From Palsa-1447 sp964414785 (GTDB lineage Bacteria > Verrucomicrobiota > Verrucomicrobiia > Opitutales > Opitutaceae), in the NCBI GenBank assembly GCA_964414785.1, contig CAYPXZ010000006.1:68287-132286 (forward strand): DNA of 64,000 bases, in the 5' to 3' direction. How positions within the stretch are numbered: position 1 is the first letter of the stretch; each line of letters starts with the position of its first letter. The notes below the pieces were generated by a model. That model did no database searches and was not told the DNA's origin. It saw only the letters and a list, made by a program, of their open reading frames with translations. The position numbers and the translations under genes were made by a program. Positions 36,329 through 43,649 of the stretch are shown piece by piece.

Positions 36329-37444
36329 ATGAGCAAAGTCCGCGTGCTTGTCGGCACCCGAAAGGGCGCATTCATCCTTAGTTCAGACGGAAAGCGCAAG
36401 AAGTGGAAGGTGGAGGGACCCCTTTTCTCGGGATGGGAAGTCTACCACATGAAGGCATCCCCTGTGGACCCCGACCGGATCTACGCCTCGCAGTGCAGCG
36501 GCTGGTTCGGGCAATTGATCCAGCGTTCAAGCGACGGAGGGAAGACCTGGGAGCCGGTCGGGAACACCTTCGCCTACGACGGGATTGCCGGCACCCACCA
36601 ATGGTACGACGGAACGGCGCACCCCTGGGAGTTCAAGCGGGTGTGGCACCTCGAACCCTCGCTCACGGAACCCGAGGCGGTCTACGCGGGGGTGGAGGAC
36701 GCGGCGCTTTTCAGGTCCGGGGACGGCGGGCGGACCTGGCAGGAGCTCTCGGGCCTGCGCCGGCACGGGTCGGGCCCGCGGTGGCAGCCGGGCGCCGGAG
36801 GCATGTGCCTGCACACCATCATCCTGGATCCCGTCAACCCGGGGCGGATATTCATCGCGATCTCGGCGGCGGGGGCGTTCCGGACCGACGACGGCGGCGC
36901 GACGTGGAGGCCGATCAACAATGGGCTCAGGTCGGAGCACATCCCCGACCCGACGGCCGAGGTGGGGCACTGCGTCCACCGCATCGCGATGCATCCGTCG
37001 CGCCCGAACGTGCTCTTCATGCAGAAGCACTGGGACATCATGCGCAGCGACGACGCGGGCGACTCCTGGCGCGAGGTCAGCGGCAACCTGCCGAGCGACT
37101 TCGGCTTCCCGATAGAGGTCCACTCGCATGAGCCGGATACCGTCTACGTGGTGCCGATAAAGAGCGACTCCGAGCACTTCCCGCCGGAGGGAAAACTCCG
37201 GGTTTACCGAAGCCGGACCGGCGGAGGGGAATGGGAGGCCCTGACGAAGGGCCTCCCGCAGAAGGACTGCTACGTGAACGTCCTGCGGGACTCGATGGCC
37301 GTCGATTCGCTCGACTCATGCGGGGTGTACTTCGGCACGACGGGCGGGCAGGTCTACGCCTCCCCCGACAGCGGCGACACATGGGAGCCGATCGTGCGGG
37401 ACCTCCCCGCCGTGCTCTCGGTCGAGGTGCAGACGCTTCGATGA
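36329..37444 (+). CDS. BNR/Asp-box repeat beta-propeller protein, cytoplasmic
   Basis: The 371-residue protein has five Asp-box motifs (SSDGGKTW 67-74, SGDGGRTW 130-137, TDDGGATW 186-193, SDDAGDSW 240-247, SPDSGDTW 345-352), the mark of sialidase-like six-bladed propellers. There is no signal peptide and no sialidase FRIP or catalytic Tyr/Glu pair that I can identify, so glycosidase activity is doubtful. A strong Shine-Dalgarno (GGAGGA, 8 nt before ATG) suggests good expression. Its stop overlaps the start of the following MoaD-like gene (ATGA), so the two are translationally coupled. Function is unknown; the coupling implies a joint role. Confidence 0.85.
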   Translation: MSKVRVLVGTRKGAFILSSDGKRKKWKVEGPLFSGWEVYHMKASPVDPDRIYASQCSGWFGQLIQRSSDGGKTWEPVGNTFAYDGIAGTHQWYDGTAHPWEFKRVWHLEPSLTEPEAVYAGVEDAALFRSGDGGRTWQELSGLRRHGSGPRWQPGAGGMCLHTIILDPVNPGRIFIAISAAGAFRTDDGGATWRPINNGLRSEHIPDPTAEVGHCVHRIAMHPSRPNVLFMQKHWDIMRSDDAGDSWREVSGNLPSDFGFPIEVHSHEPDTVYVVPIKSDSEHFPPEGKLRVYRSRTGGGEWEALTKGLPQKDCYVNVLRDSMAVDSLDSCGVYFGTTGGQVYASPDSGDTWEPIVRDLPAVLSVEVQTLR

Positions 37445-37737
37445 TCAAGGTCATCCTTCCGTTCCACCTTAAGAACCTTGCGGGGGTAAGCGGCACCGTT
37501 GCCCTCGAAGTCGCGGGCCCACCGACCCAGCGCTCGGTCCTGGACGCCATCGAGAAGGCCTATCCCGTGCTCCGGGGAACAATACGCGACCAGGGCACGG
37601 GAAAGCGCCGGGCATTCGTGAGGTTCTTCGCATGCGGCCAGGATGTCTCGCATGAACCCGACGAGAATCCGCTGCCGCAGGCGGTCGCGGAGGGTCGGGA
37701 GCCCTTCATGATCGTCGGGGCGATTGCGGGCGGTTGA
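37441..37737 (+). CDS. MoaD/ThiS-family ubiquitin-like protein ending in Gly-Gly
   Basis: The 98-residue product has a ubiquitin-like beta-grasp pattern (IKVILPFHLKNLAG, a Ser-Val-Leu-Asp-Ala-Ile-Glu helix, VRFFACGQDVSH, PFMIVGAIAGG) and ends in Gly-Gly, the tail that E1-like enzymes adenylate in MoaD and ThiS sulfur carriers. It is not within a molybdopterin or thiamine cluster, and no MoaE, MoeB/ThiF or JAB protease gene is nearby. It is translationally coupled (ATGA) to the BNR-propeller gene upstream. It could be a sulfur carrier for an unusual pathway or a protein modifier; which is not decidable here. Confidence 0.82.
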   Translation: MIKVILPFHLKNLAGVSGTVALEVAGPPTQRSVLDAIEKAYPVLRGTIRDQGTGKRRAFVRFFACGQDVSHEPDENPLPQAVAEGREPFMIVGAIAGG

Positions 37738-37774
37738 GTCGCCTGCGCGCGGCGCGGCGGCTCTCCTTGGGCAC

Positions 37775-38764
37775 TTAGCGAATGCCGGCCAGGAACGAAT
37801 TCACCTCGCGCAGGACGTCGGCCTCGTTGGACATGAAGATGACGTGGCTTGCGTGCGCTATCCTGACGACGTGCGCCGAGGGCACACCGTGCTCAAAGGC
37901 GCTTGCCTGCGGGGCGACATAGGCAATGTCGTCGGCCTCGGCCTTTGCCAGGCCCGCCGGGTTGTCCTTGAACGCGTCCCTGTAGTCATGGGGAAACGCA
38001 TAGATCGCGAGGGTCGGCACGCGGATATCGGTGTATTTCCGCTGTCCCGCCATGATTCCCTGGATGGCAATCGGCACATCGGGCGGCGGTGCATTCGGGG
38101 GCGGCCTGGGAGGGTCGACATAGTCCTTGAGCTCCTCCTGCCGCGCCCTGAGGTCCTTCTCGAACTGCCTGACCGACAACTGGAGCTCCTCGGTCAGATG
38201 CTTCTGGTCGGGCCGGCCCTTGCCCGGAAGAAGGCCCTCAAGGCCTGCCCTCAGATCTAGCGAGTCGATCACCAGGTCGCCCACGGCGCTGTCGTAATAG
38301 GCGTAGGGATAGGCCGCCTCGAGGTACACCAAGCCCGCGACCCTCTCGGGATGGCGCGAGCCGACCGAGCTAAGCTCCTCGCCGGCCATCGAGTGGCCCA
38401 CGAGAACGGGCCGGTCGAGCTTCAGAAAATCCATGACCGCAAGCACGTCGTCCCCGAGGCGATCGGCCGAATACCCGGAGGCGGGGACGCTGGATGCGCC
38501 GAAGCCACGGCGGGTGATTCCATAGACGTGGTTAGTGCCCGTGAGCTTCGGCGCGAATTGGTCGTAGATGTGCGCGTCGGCGCCGAGCGCAGCCAACAGG
38601 ATTAGCGGCCGCCCCGTGCCACCCCAGTCGACCACCTCCACCCTGACATCTTTGTCCACGGTCACGAATTGCGTTGTGAATCGTGCCGGGGGCGGCAGAT
38701 CCGCTGCAAAAAGTGTGGTCCCCAGAGCTGAGACCAGGGAGGCGGTCAATAGGGCGGATTTCAT
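37775..38764 (-). CDS. Secreted alpha/beta hydrolase
   Basis: The 329-residue product has a signal peptide ending near FAAD. It shows an alpha/beta-hydrolase fold with the oxyanion region LLAALGADAHIYDQFAP, the nucleophile elbow VGHSMAG, and a late His in IAHASHVIFMS; the acid residue is probably in the YAFPHDYRD region. A Pro-rich insertion (DPPRPPPNAPPP) sits in the cap. The overall pattern fits the epoxide-hydrolase/haloperoxidase type of esterases. The substrate is unknown. It is convergent with the MoaD-like gene. A palindrome lies 41 bp before its start codon. Confidence 0.85.
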   Translation of the reverse strand: MKSALLTASLVSALGTTLFAADLPPPARFTTQFVTVDKDVRVEVVDWGGTGRPLILLAALGADAHIYDQFAPKLTGTNHVYGITRRGFGASSVPASGYSADRLGDDVLAVMDFLKLDRPVLVGHSMAGEELSSVGSRHPERVAGLVYLEAAYPYAYYDSAVGDLVIDSLDLRAGLEGLLPGKGRPDQKHLTEELQLSVRQFEKDLRARQEELKDYVDPPRPPPNAPPPDVPIAIQGIMAGQRKYTDIRVPTLAIYAFPHDYRDAFKDNPAGLAKAEADDIAYVAPQASAFEHGVPSAHVVRIAHASHVIFMSNEADVLREVNSFLAGIR

Positions 38765-38804
38765 CGAAAGAGGTTCCGATCCTGCGTGCGGCGATATCGT
38801 GCGC

Positions 38805-38820
38805 CGACCCCAAGGGGTCG
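38805..38820. promoter_or_regulatory. Perfect palindrome upstream of the alpha/beta hydrolase
   Basis: CGACCCCAAGGGGTCG is a 7-bp inverted repeat with an AA centre (TT on the other strand), 41 bp upstream of the ATG at 38764. It could be an operator or a short leader hairpin. Confidence 0.35.
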
Positions 38821-38881
38821 TATCGGCGTCACCTTAACTCCGCAAAGGCGCTGCACCGAGGCAATTTTCTGCGCATCCCTT

Positions 38882-38936
38882 GCGCTGCACACGACCGGCC
38901 GCCAGCGCCCGGGGGTCGTTTACTCTTTCTCGGGCA
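38882..38936 (+). repeat. 55-bp direct repeat, left copy at contig end
   Basis: This segment is identical, base for base, to 39037-39091 on the other side of the N run. It ends exactly at the first N. This is what two contigs sharing a k-mer-sized overlap look like when scaffolded without merging. Confidence 0.9.
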
Positions 38937-39036
38937 NNNNNNNNNNNNNNNNNNNNNNNNNNNNNNNNNNNNNNNNNNNNNNNNNNNNNNNNNNNNNNNN
39001 NNNNNNNNNNNNNNNNNNNNNNNNNNNNNNNNNNNN
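38937..39036. other. Assembly gap 1 (100 N)
   Basis: Exactly 100 N, a conventional placeholder length. It is flanked by identical 55-bp ends, so the true gap is probably zero or negative. Confidence 0.97.
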
Positions 39037-39091
39037 GCGCTGCACACGACCGGCCGCCAGCGCCCGGGGGTCGTTTACTCTTTCTCGGGCA
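39037..39091 (+). repeat. 55-bp direct repeat, right copy at contig end
   Basis: Identical to 38882-38936 and starting at the first base after the N run. The stop codon of the DUF3943 gene (39075-39077) lies inside this copy. Confidence 0.9.
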
Positions 39092-40628
39092 CAGCGTTCT
39101 TTCGCCAATCCACGGCCCCGAATTGGTTGCTGCCGAGGAGGTTATAAACGATGCTGAATGTCCCTTCCGACTGGTACCGATCGGGGACGGTTCCGTAATG
39201 GCTGTGACGGTGCGATTCGACGTACTCGATTCCCAGCGCCTGGCCCTTGAACACCCGGAACGTCAGGCCGACGTCGCCGCGGAATATCTGCTCCGAGCCG
39301 GAGTGGTTGTCGGATCCCGTGCCGCTCACGTAATAGTCGCGCGCCGTGACATCGAGCATTGTCCTTCGGCCGAAGATGAAGCGCAGGGCGAGCAAGCCCT
39401 GGGGCGTCACGCCATAGTGGTAGTCGCGTGACCCGTCGGCGTGCGGAATGGTCCCCGCGGCTCCGAATCCGACGCCGGCCAGGGCTGTTCCCTGCATGGC
39501 GACGTTCTTCGACAGCCACCACTGCTCGGTCGTGCCTAGAGAGAGGGCTGTCGAGGAGATGCGAAATATCGGGGGCGCGATGTAGTCATAGCTACCATAG
39601 AGGCCCCAGATGCCCCTGTAGTTTTCGCCGACCTCGTAGTCTGTCCCGTAGAGCAGACCGCGGTCCATGATGTCCTGGAGGAAGTTGTGCCCATGGGCGC
39701 TTGTCTGGGCGGCGAATTCGAACGAGAAGTAGTCAAAGGGCCGCTCATACTCGTATCCGGGCTTTCCGGGGAGCCCGTAGGCGAACGAGAAGTCGACGAT
39801 CGCCTCGCTCTGCTTCTTGTCGGTGTAGGCCGAGCCCTCGTCCAGCAGGAGGTTGTTCGTCTTTACCAAGTCGGTGCTGACTCCCCAGCGCAGGCGCAGG
39901 AACGTCGCCGGGTCGTGGCTTGGGAACACGGCCTTGAATCGGTCGCCGAACACAAGGCGAGTGAAGCCAGTCGGGGGGGAAATCACCGCCGCGCCGAGTT
40001 CATGCCAGAATCCGGGATGCTCCCCGCCGTCCTCGAGGATGAGGCCCGCCATTCGAAACAGCGTCTCGCCCAGGACGGCCCCGGCCGTCCCCGTGGTGAT
40101 TTGGTCATTGATGGAGGGCAGGTCGGTCTCCCCGGCCATCTTCCATATGAAGCTGCCGATGTTGCTGTAGGCGAGCGACTGCCAGAAGGAGACTCCGGTA
40201 GAGCGGGCGAAGCCGAACATCATCGATCCCTGATAGGGGTGGGCAAATTGGTTGATGTTGAAGGGGTCCGTGTCGAAGACCCAATGCTGCTCGTGGACGT
40301 GCTCCCAGGTGCTGCGGAGCGTTGAGTCATACACGTCGTGCGGGATGGCGATCCTGTCATAGACACTTAGCGTGGCCAGAAACCCCGGCACCTCGGCGGC
40401 CGGAACCGTGTAGCTCTTCCCAATTCCCGTGGTCCAGTTAAGAGGGGCGTCATCTTGGAAACGGGACACATCGACCGGTACGCCGGACGGGGCGGGCGAA
40501 ACCTGCGCGCGGGCAGTGGCCCCCAGCACCGCGAACAGGACCGCTGCAGCGGCCAGGGCGCGCCCAATCTGGACAGCCTCGAGGTGCACGAACCGGGTGG
40601 CGGGCGAGCGCCTGAGGCAGGAAACCAT
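39075..40628 (-). CDS. DUF3943 outer-membrane-associated protein
   Basis: The 517-residue product has a signal sequence (LAAAAVLFAVLGATARAQ). The DUF3943 core includes NQFAHPYQGSMMFGFARSTGVSFWQSLAYSNIGSFIWKMAGE and is followed by beta-strand-rich sequence with alternating aromatic residues up to a C-terminal strand near FSIVYNLLGSNQFG, suggesting an outer-membrane barrel. Function of the family is unknown. It uses ATG at 40628 and stands alone, downstream of the divergent region toward the methyltransferase. Its last codons fall in the duplicated contig end, but the frame and stop are the same in either copy. Confidence 0.82.
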   Translation of the reverse strand: MVSCLRRSPATRFVHLEAVQIGRALAAAAVLFAVLGATARAQVSPAPSGVPVDVSRFQDDAPLNWTTGIGKSYTVPAAEVPGFLATLSVYDRIAIPHDVYDSTLRSTWEHVHEQHWVFDTDPFNINQFAHPYQGSMMFGFARSTGVSFWQSLAYSNIGSFIWKMAGETDLPSINDQITTGTAGAVLGETLFRMAGLILEDGGEHPGFWHELGAAVISPPTGFTRLVFGDRFKAVFPSHDPATFLRLRWGVSTDLVKTNNLLLDEGSAYTDKKQSEAIVDFSFAYGLPGKPGYEYERPFDYFSFEFAAQTSAHGHNFLQDIMDRGLLYGTDYEVGENYRGIWGLYGSYDYIAPPIFRISSTALSLGTTEQWWLSKNVAMQGTALAGVGFGAAGTIPHADGSRDYHYGVTPQGLLALRFIFGRRTMLDVTARDYYVSGTGSDNHSGSEQIFRGDVGLTFRVFKGQALGIEYVESHRHSHYGTVPDRYQSEGTFSIVYNLLGSNQFGAVDWRKNAVPEKE

Positions 40629-40772
40629 GTCTCCGCGGAAGGTAGATGTACTGGGCCGCCCCGACCATGGGGTGTTGCCCTACTTGGGGTAGGCCCCCTG
40701 TCGACCGAATGGCCCGCAGACGTCTCCCGCATCCCCTCCGAGGGACCGGGGTGCAACCGGGCCGGAGCCCAG

Positions 40773-41465
40773 TCAGCGCTTCTGCCAGACGCTGAAATGC
40801 TCGATGTTGTTCTCGGACGCCCGCGACCTGAAGCGCAGGTCAGCGGAGATCGCCAGCGTTCGGAAGCAGTCCCCAAGGAATCGGTCGAACGAGTCCGAGT
40901 TCCACACGTGGGCGTGCTCGCGCCGGTTCCTCGAGAGCTGGATGTGGATCTTCAGGTTCTCGGGCGGCTCCTCAAACACGTGCGGTGCCGCGCTCCGAAG
41001 GAAACTCTCGTAATGGTCGTCGTCGCTCCGCCTGACGTCGTTCACGTAGTCGGACCAGAGGTGCTCCCATGAGGTGAGGCCCCGTCCCCGGTCGAACGTG
41101 TACTCCTTGTCGGGGATCGAGAGGATGACGATGCCGCCCTTCCTGCAGATCCTGAACACCTCGCGGACCACCTTCACCGGGTTGGCGACGTGCTCGAGCA
41201 CGTGGTTCATCACCACGAAATCAAAGGCCCCTTCGCCGAACTGGCTCAGGCCGTCGTTGTCCAGGTCGCCTATGAAGCTCACCTTGACGAACCTGTCCCC
41301 GGGTATCTCGCGGAAGAGCTTCGCGGCGTCCTTCTCGTCGAGGGCATCGAGGTATTTCACGCTCGCGCCCTCGGGGATGGCCGCGGGCTCGTGCAGCGCG
41401 CCGATCTCCAGCCCGTTCCCGGAGAGCATCGAATATCCGTTGTTTCGATGGGTGAGCGGGGTCAT
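40773..41465 (-). CDS. Class I SAM-dependent methyltransferase
   Basis: From the ATG at 41465 the product has 230 residues. Motif I is GLEIGALHEPAAIP, followed by VKYLDALD, FDFVVMNHVLEHVANP (motif IV) and ICRKGGIVILSIPD (motif V). The WEHLWSDYV and EHAHVW segments are common in methyltransferases linked to glycan biosynthesis. The target is unknown. I reject an upstream TTG start because it adds 15 residues without support. It is divergent from apt; the 196-bp region between them contains two strong hairpins. Confidence 0.85.
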   Translation of the reverse strand: MTPLTHRNNGYSMLSGNGLEIGALHEPAAIPEGASVKYLDALDEKDAAKLFREIPGDRFVKVSFIGDLDNDGLSQFGEGAFDFVVMNHVLEHVANPVKVVREVFRICRKGGIVILSIPDKEYTFDRGRGLTSWEHLWSDYVNDVRRSDDDHYESFLRSAAPHVFEEPPENLKIHIQLSRNRREHAHVWNSDSFDRFLGDCFRTLAISADLRFRSRASENNIEHFSVWQKR

Positions 41466-41516
41466 GAGGCAGGTTTTTAGGGCAGGTCTAACGTAGGCTG
41501 AGTCAAGCACCTTCGC

Positions 41517-41558
41517 CCTCCGGCGAGCAGATTATGCCGCGCTCTGCCGGAGGATTTT
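41517..41558 (+). promoter_or_regulatory. Hairpin 1 in the apt leader / divergent region
   Basis: CCTCCGGC-GAGC (41517-41528) pairs with GCTC-T-GCCGGAGG (41541-41553) as a 12-bp stem with one bulged T and a 12-nt loop, followed by ATTTT (41554-41558). On the plus strand this resembles an intrinsic terminator located 104 nt upstream of apt, where no plus-strand gene precedes it. Confidence 0.5.
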
Positions 41559-41590
41559 AGTTCACTCGGGAGCGCATTTCAGAGTCATGT

Positions 41591-41629
41591 GGAGGCCCCC
41601 ATATTCTTGAACCCGCCGCCGGGGCCTCC
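41591..41629 (+). promoter_or_regulatory. Hairpin 2 in the apt leader
   Basis: A perfect 9-bp inverted repeat, GGAGGCCCC (41591-41599) / GGGGCCTCC (41621-41629), encloses a 21-nt loop. The apt ATG is 32 nt further on. No known purine riboswitch core is recognisable. Confidence 0.5.
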
Positions 41630-41661
41630 AGTCCGGACGCGGCGCGCATGGGGGTGATTTC

Positions 41662-42192
41662 ATGAACATCAAATCATTGATCCGCACGATACCCGACTGG
41701 CCCCACCCGCCGGTGCGGTTCCGTGACGTGAGCTCGTTGCTTCGGCACCCGGAGGGCTTCGCGGCGGCGATGGACATGTTCGTGGAGCATTACCGGGGCA
41801 TGCCCATCGATTTCATCGCGGGCCTCGACGCGCGGGGATTCATCCCCGCCGGGGTGCTGGCCTACGTGCTGAAGAAGCCGATGGTCATGGTCCGCAAGAA
41901 GGGGAAGCTCCCCGGCGAGACGATCCACGCGGAATACCAGCTTGAGTACGGCCAGAGCATCCTCGAGATCCACACGGATGCGGCGCCAAAGGGGGCGAAC
42001 GTGCTCCTCATGGACGACCTGATCGCGACCGGCGGGACGCTCTGCGCCGCCGTGGAGCTCTTCAAGAAGATCGGCTGTCATGTGAGCGACGTAGGGGCGC
42101 TCGTGAACCTGGTCGAGCTGAGCGGGGCCAGCCGCCTGCAGGAGCTCGGCGTCAACGTGTTCGCGCTCTGCGAATTCACGGAGTCCGAATGA
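41662..42192 (+). CDS. apt: Adenine phosphoribosyltransferase
   Basis: The 176-residue protein matches Apt throughout: an N-terminal IPDWPHPPVRFRDVS, the GLDARGFIPAG loop, the flexible-loop region with GETIHAEYQLEYG, and the PRPP-binding motif VLLMDDLIATGGTL. It converts adenine and PRPP to AMP for purine salvage. The leader contains two tandem hairpins, and the gene is followed by a compact structured element before clcA on the same strand. Expression may therefore be controlled at the RNA level, but the signal is unknown. Confidence 0.95.
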   Translation: MNIKSLIRTIPDWPHPPVRFRDVSSLLRHPEGFAAAMDMFVEHYRGMPIDFIAGLDARGFIPAGVLAYVLKKPMVMVRKKGKLPGETIHAEYQLEYGQSILEIHTDAAPKGANVLLMDDLIATGGTLCAAVELFKKIGCHVSDVGALVNLVELSGASRLQELGVNVFALCEFTESE

Positions 42193-42202
42193 CCGCGGCC
42201 TG

Positions 42203-42245
42203 CAGGTCCCGCAACCCTTCGGGAGGAAAACCTTTTGCGGACCTG
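42203..42245 (+). ncRNA. Compact junction-like RNA structure between apt and clcA
   Basis: An outer stem CAGGTC(C)CGCAA (42203-42214) / TTGCGGACCTG (42235-42245), 11 bp with one bulged C, encloses two mini-hairpins, CCC-TTC-GGG (42215-42223) and AGG-AAAA-CCT (42224-42233). The whole 43-nt element could fold as a three-way junction. It begins 10 nt after the apt stop and ends 39 nt before the clcA ATG. It lacks the fluoride-riboswitch core. It may be a terminator-like or regulatory element. Confidence 0.4.
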
Positions 42246-42284
42246 ATTTGACGCCAAACCGCGCGCATTGAACATTTGGCCTCG

Positions 42285-43649
42285 ATGATCCCGCATCCGA
42301 CGGCTAATTCCGGCCTCAAGGAGATTGAGGTCAAGCGGCGCCACATCTTGCCGAAGGCGCTTGTCGTTGGCCTTGTTGCGGGGCTAATCGCCTCGGGATT
42401 CCGGGAGGCGCTGCACGCGAGCGAGATGGGCCGGATCGAATGGATCCAGCGCTTGTCTCCAGCCGAGGGGCTCCTTGTGGCCGTGGGCTTGGGCGCCCTT
42501 GGCAGCGGGTTCGGTCTCTGGCTCGTGAGGCGGTTTGCGCCTGAGACGGCAGGCAGCGGGATTCCGGACCTAAAGGCCGTCGTCGGCGGCGAGAAGCAGC
42601 TTCTCTGGAAGCGAGTGATTCCAATCAAGTTCATCGCCGGCGTGGTCGGCATCGGGGGCGGACTTACCCTGGGGCGCGAGGGGCCAACCGTGCAGATGGG
42701 AGGGGCGACGGGCCTGATGGTTTCGACTTGGTTCCGGGTGAAGCGGGGGGAGGGGGAGCGAAAGGCCCTCATCAGCGCCGGAGCGGCCGCGGGCCTCGCG
42801 GCGGCGTTCAACGCCCCTCTCGCCGGATTGATCTTCGCCCTCGAGGAGCTCAACGGCAGCTTCACTCCCGTCGTGTTCGTTGCCTCGTTCCTTGCCGCCG
42901 TAACGGCGGACATTGTCTGCCGCGTCGTGACGGGGGAGACTCCCGTGTTTGCAATGCACGGGATGCCCGGGCCAACCCTGCACGCGCTACCCGTCTGTGC
43001 CTTGCTGGGCGTCCTTGCTGGATTTGCAGGCGTCCTTTTCAACAAGACACTGCTCCTTAGCCTCGACCTCTTTGACCGCCTGCGGTCGTGGCCTGCGCCG
43101 CTTGTCGGCGCCTGCGCGGGCGTCGTAGCTGGATTTGCCGCGTGGGTTTATCCCGCCATGAGCGGGTCCGGGGCGCTGCTCTCCGAGCGCGCCCTCTCCG
43201 GGGAAATCGCGGTAAAGTGGATGCTGCTGCTCCTGGTGGGCAGGTTTCTTCTCACGATGGTCAGCTACGGCTCGGGCGCGGCCGGTGGCATATTCGCTCC
43301 GCTCCTGGTACTCGGATCGCTTGGAGGGCTGGCGCTCGGGGCGGGAATCCATGAACTTCTGCCGGGATGGGCGGCATACCCGGAGACGTTTGCCGTTATC
43401 GGCATGGGGGCGCTCTTCACGGCCACAGTGCGCGCCCCGCTTACTGGCATTGTGCTCATGATAGAGCTTACGGGAAAATATGACTTCATGCTCCCGCTTC
43501 TCGTTAGCGGCTTTGCGGCATACGGGATCGCCGAGGCGCTAGGAGATACACCCATCTATGAGGCCCTCAGGGAACGATCGCGAGCGCTCCAGGAGGGCAC
43601 CGCCGAAGTCGGCCAGGCGGCCCCTAGCGGTCCGGCCGCTTCAGGCTGA
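42285..43649 (+). CDS. clcA: ClC-family chloride channel/antiporter
   Basis: The 454-residue membrane protein has the ClC selectivity-filter pieces in order: GSGIPDLKAVV, GREGPTVQMGG (containing the gating Glu), and GSGAAGGIFAPLLVLGS. The gating glutamate and GREGP form point to a chloride/proton antiporter or channel and not to the fluoride-specific CLC-F type. There are no C-terminal CBS domains, consistent with the short length. I start at the ATG at 42285. Its 3' end overlaps the convergent flavin reductase gene by 26 bp. It may be co-transcribed with apt through the structured 92-bp gap. Confidence 0.93.
   Translation: MIPHPTANSGLKEIEVKRRHILPKALVVGLVAGLIASGFREALHASEMGRIEWIQRLSPAEGLLVAVGLGALGSGFGLWLVRRFAPETAGSGIPDLKAVVGGEKQLLWKRVIPIKFIAGVVGIGGGLTLGREGPTVQMGGATGLMVSTWFRVKRGEGERKALISAGAAAGLAAAFNAPLAGLIFALEELNGSFTPVVFVASFLAAVTADIVCRVVTGETPVFAMHGMPGPTLHALPVCALLGVLAGFAGVLFNKTLLLSLDLFDRLRSWPAPLVGACAGVVAGFAAWVYPAMSGSGALLSERALSGEIAVKWMLLLLVGRFLLTMVSYGSGAAGGIFAPLLVLGSLGGLALGAGIHELLPGWAAYPETFAVIGMGALFTATVRAPLTGIVLMIELTGKYDFMLPLLVSGFAAYGIAEALGDTPIYEALRERSRALQEGTAEVGQAAPSGPAASG

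Larger units (their letters stand above)
38765..39074. other. Intergenic region containing assembly gap 1
   Basis: This stretch holds the palindrome at 38805-38820, a 55-bp segment duplicated on both sides of a run of 100 N, and no gene that I can see. If the duplication is an assembly overlap, the real intergenic distance is only about 155 bp. Confidence 0.7.

Noticed and set aside
36329..37444. A true sialidase
   Set aside because: Asp boxes are present, but there is no signal peptide and no FRIP motif or catalytic Tyr/Glu arrangement that I can identify.
42193..42284. A fluoride (crcB) riboswitch before clcA
   Set aside because: The conserved GG-x-GATGG start and pseudoknot partners are absent, and the ClC protein has the chloride-type GREGP filter.
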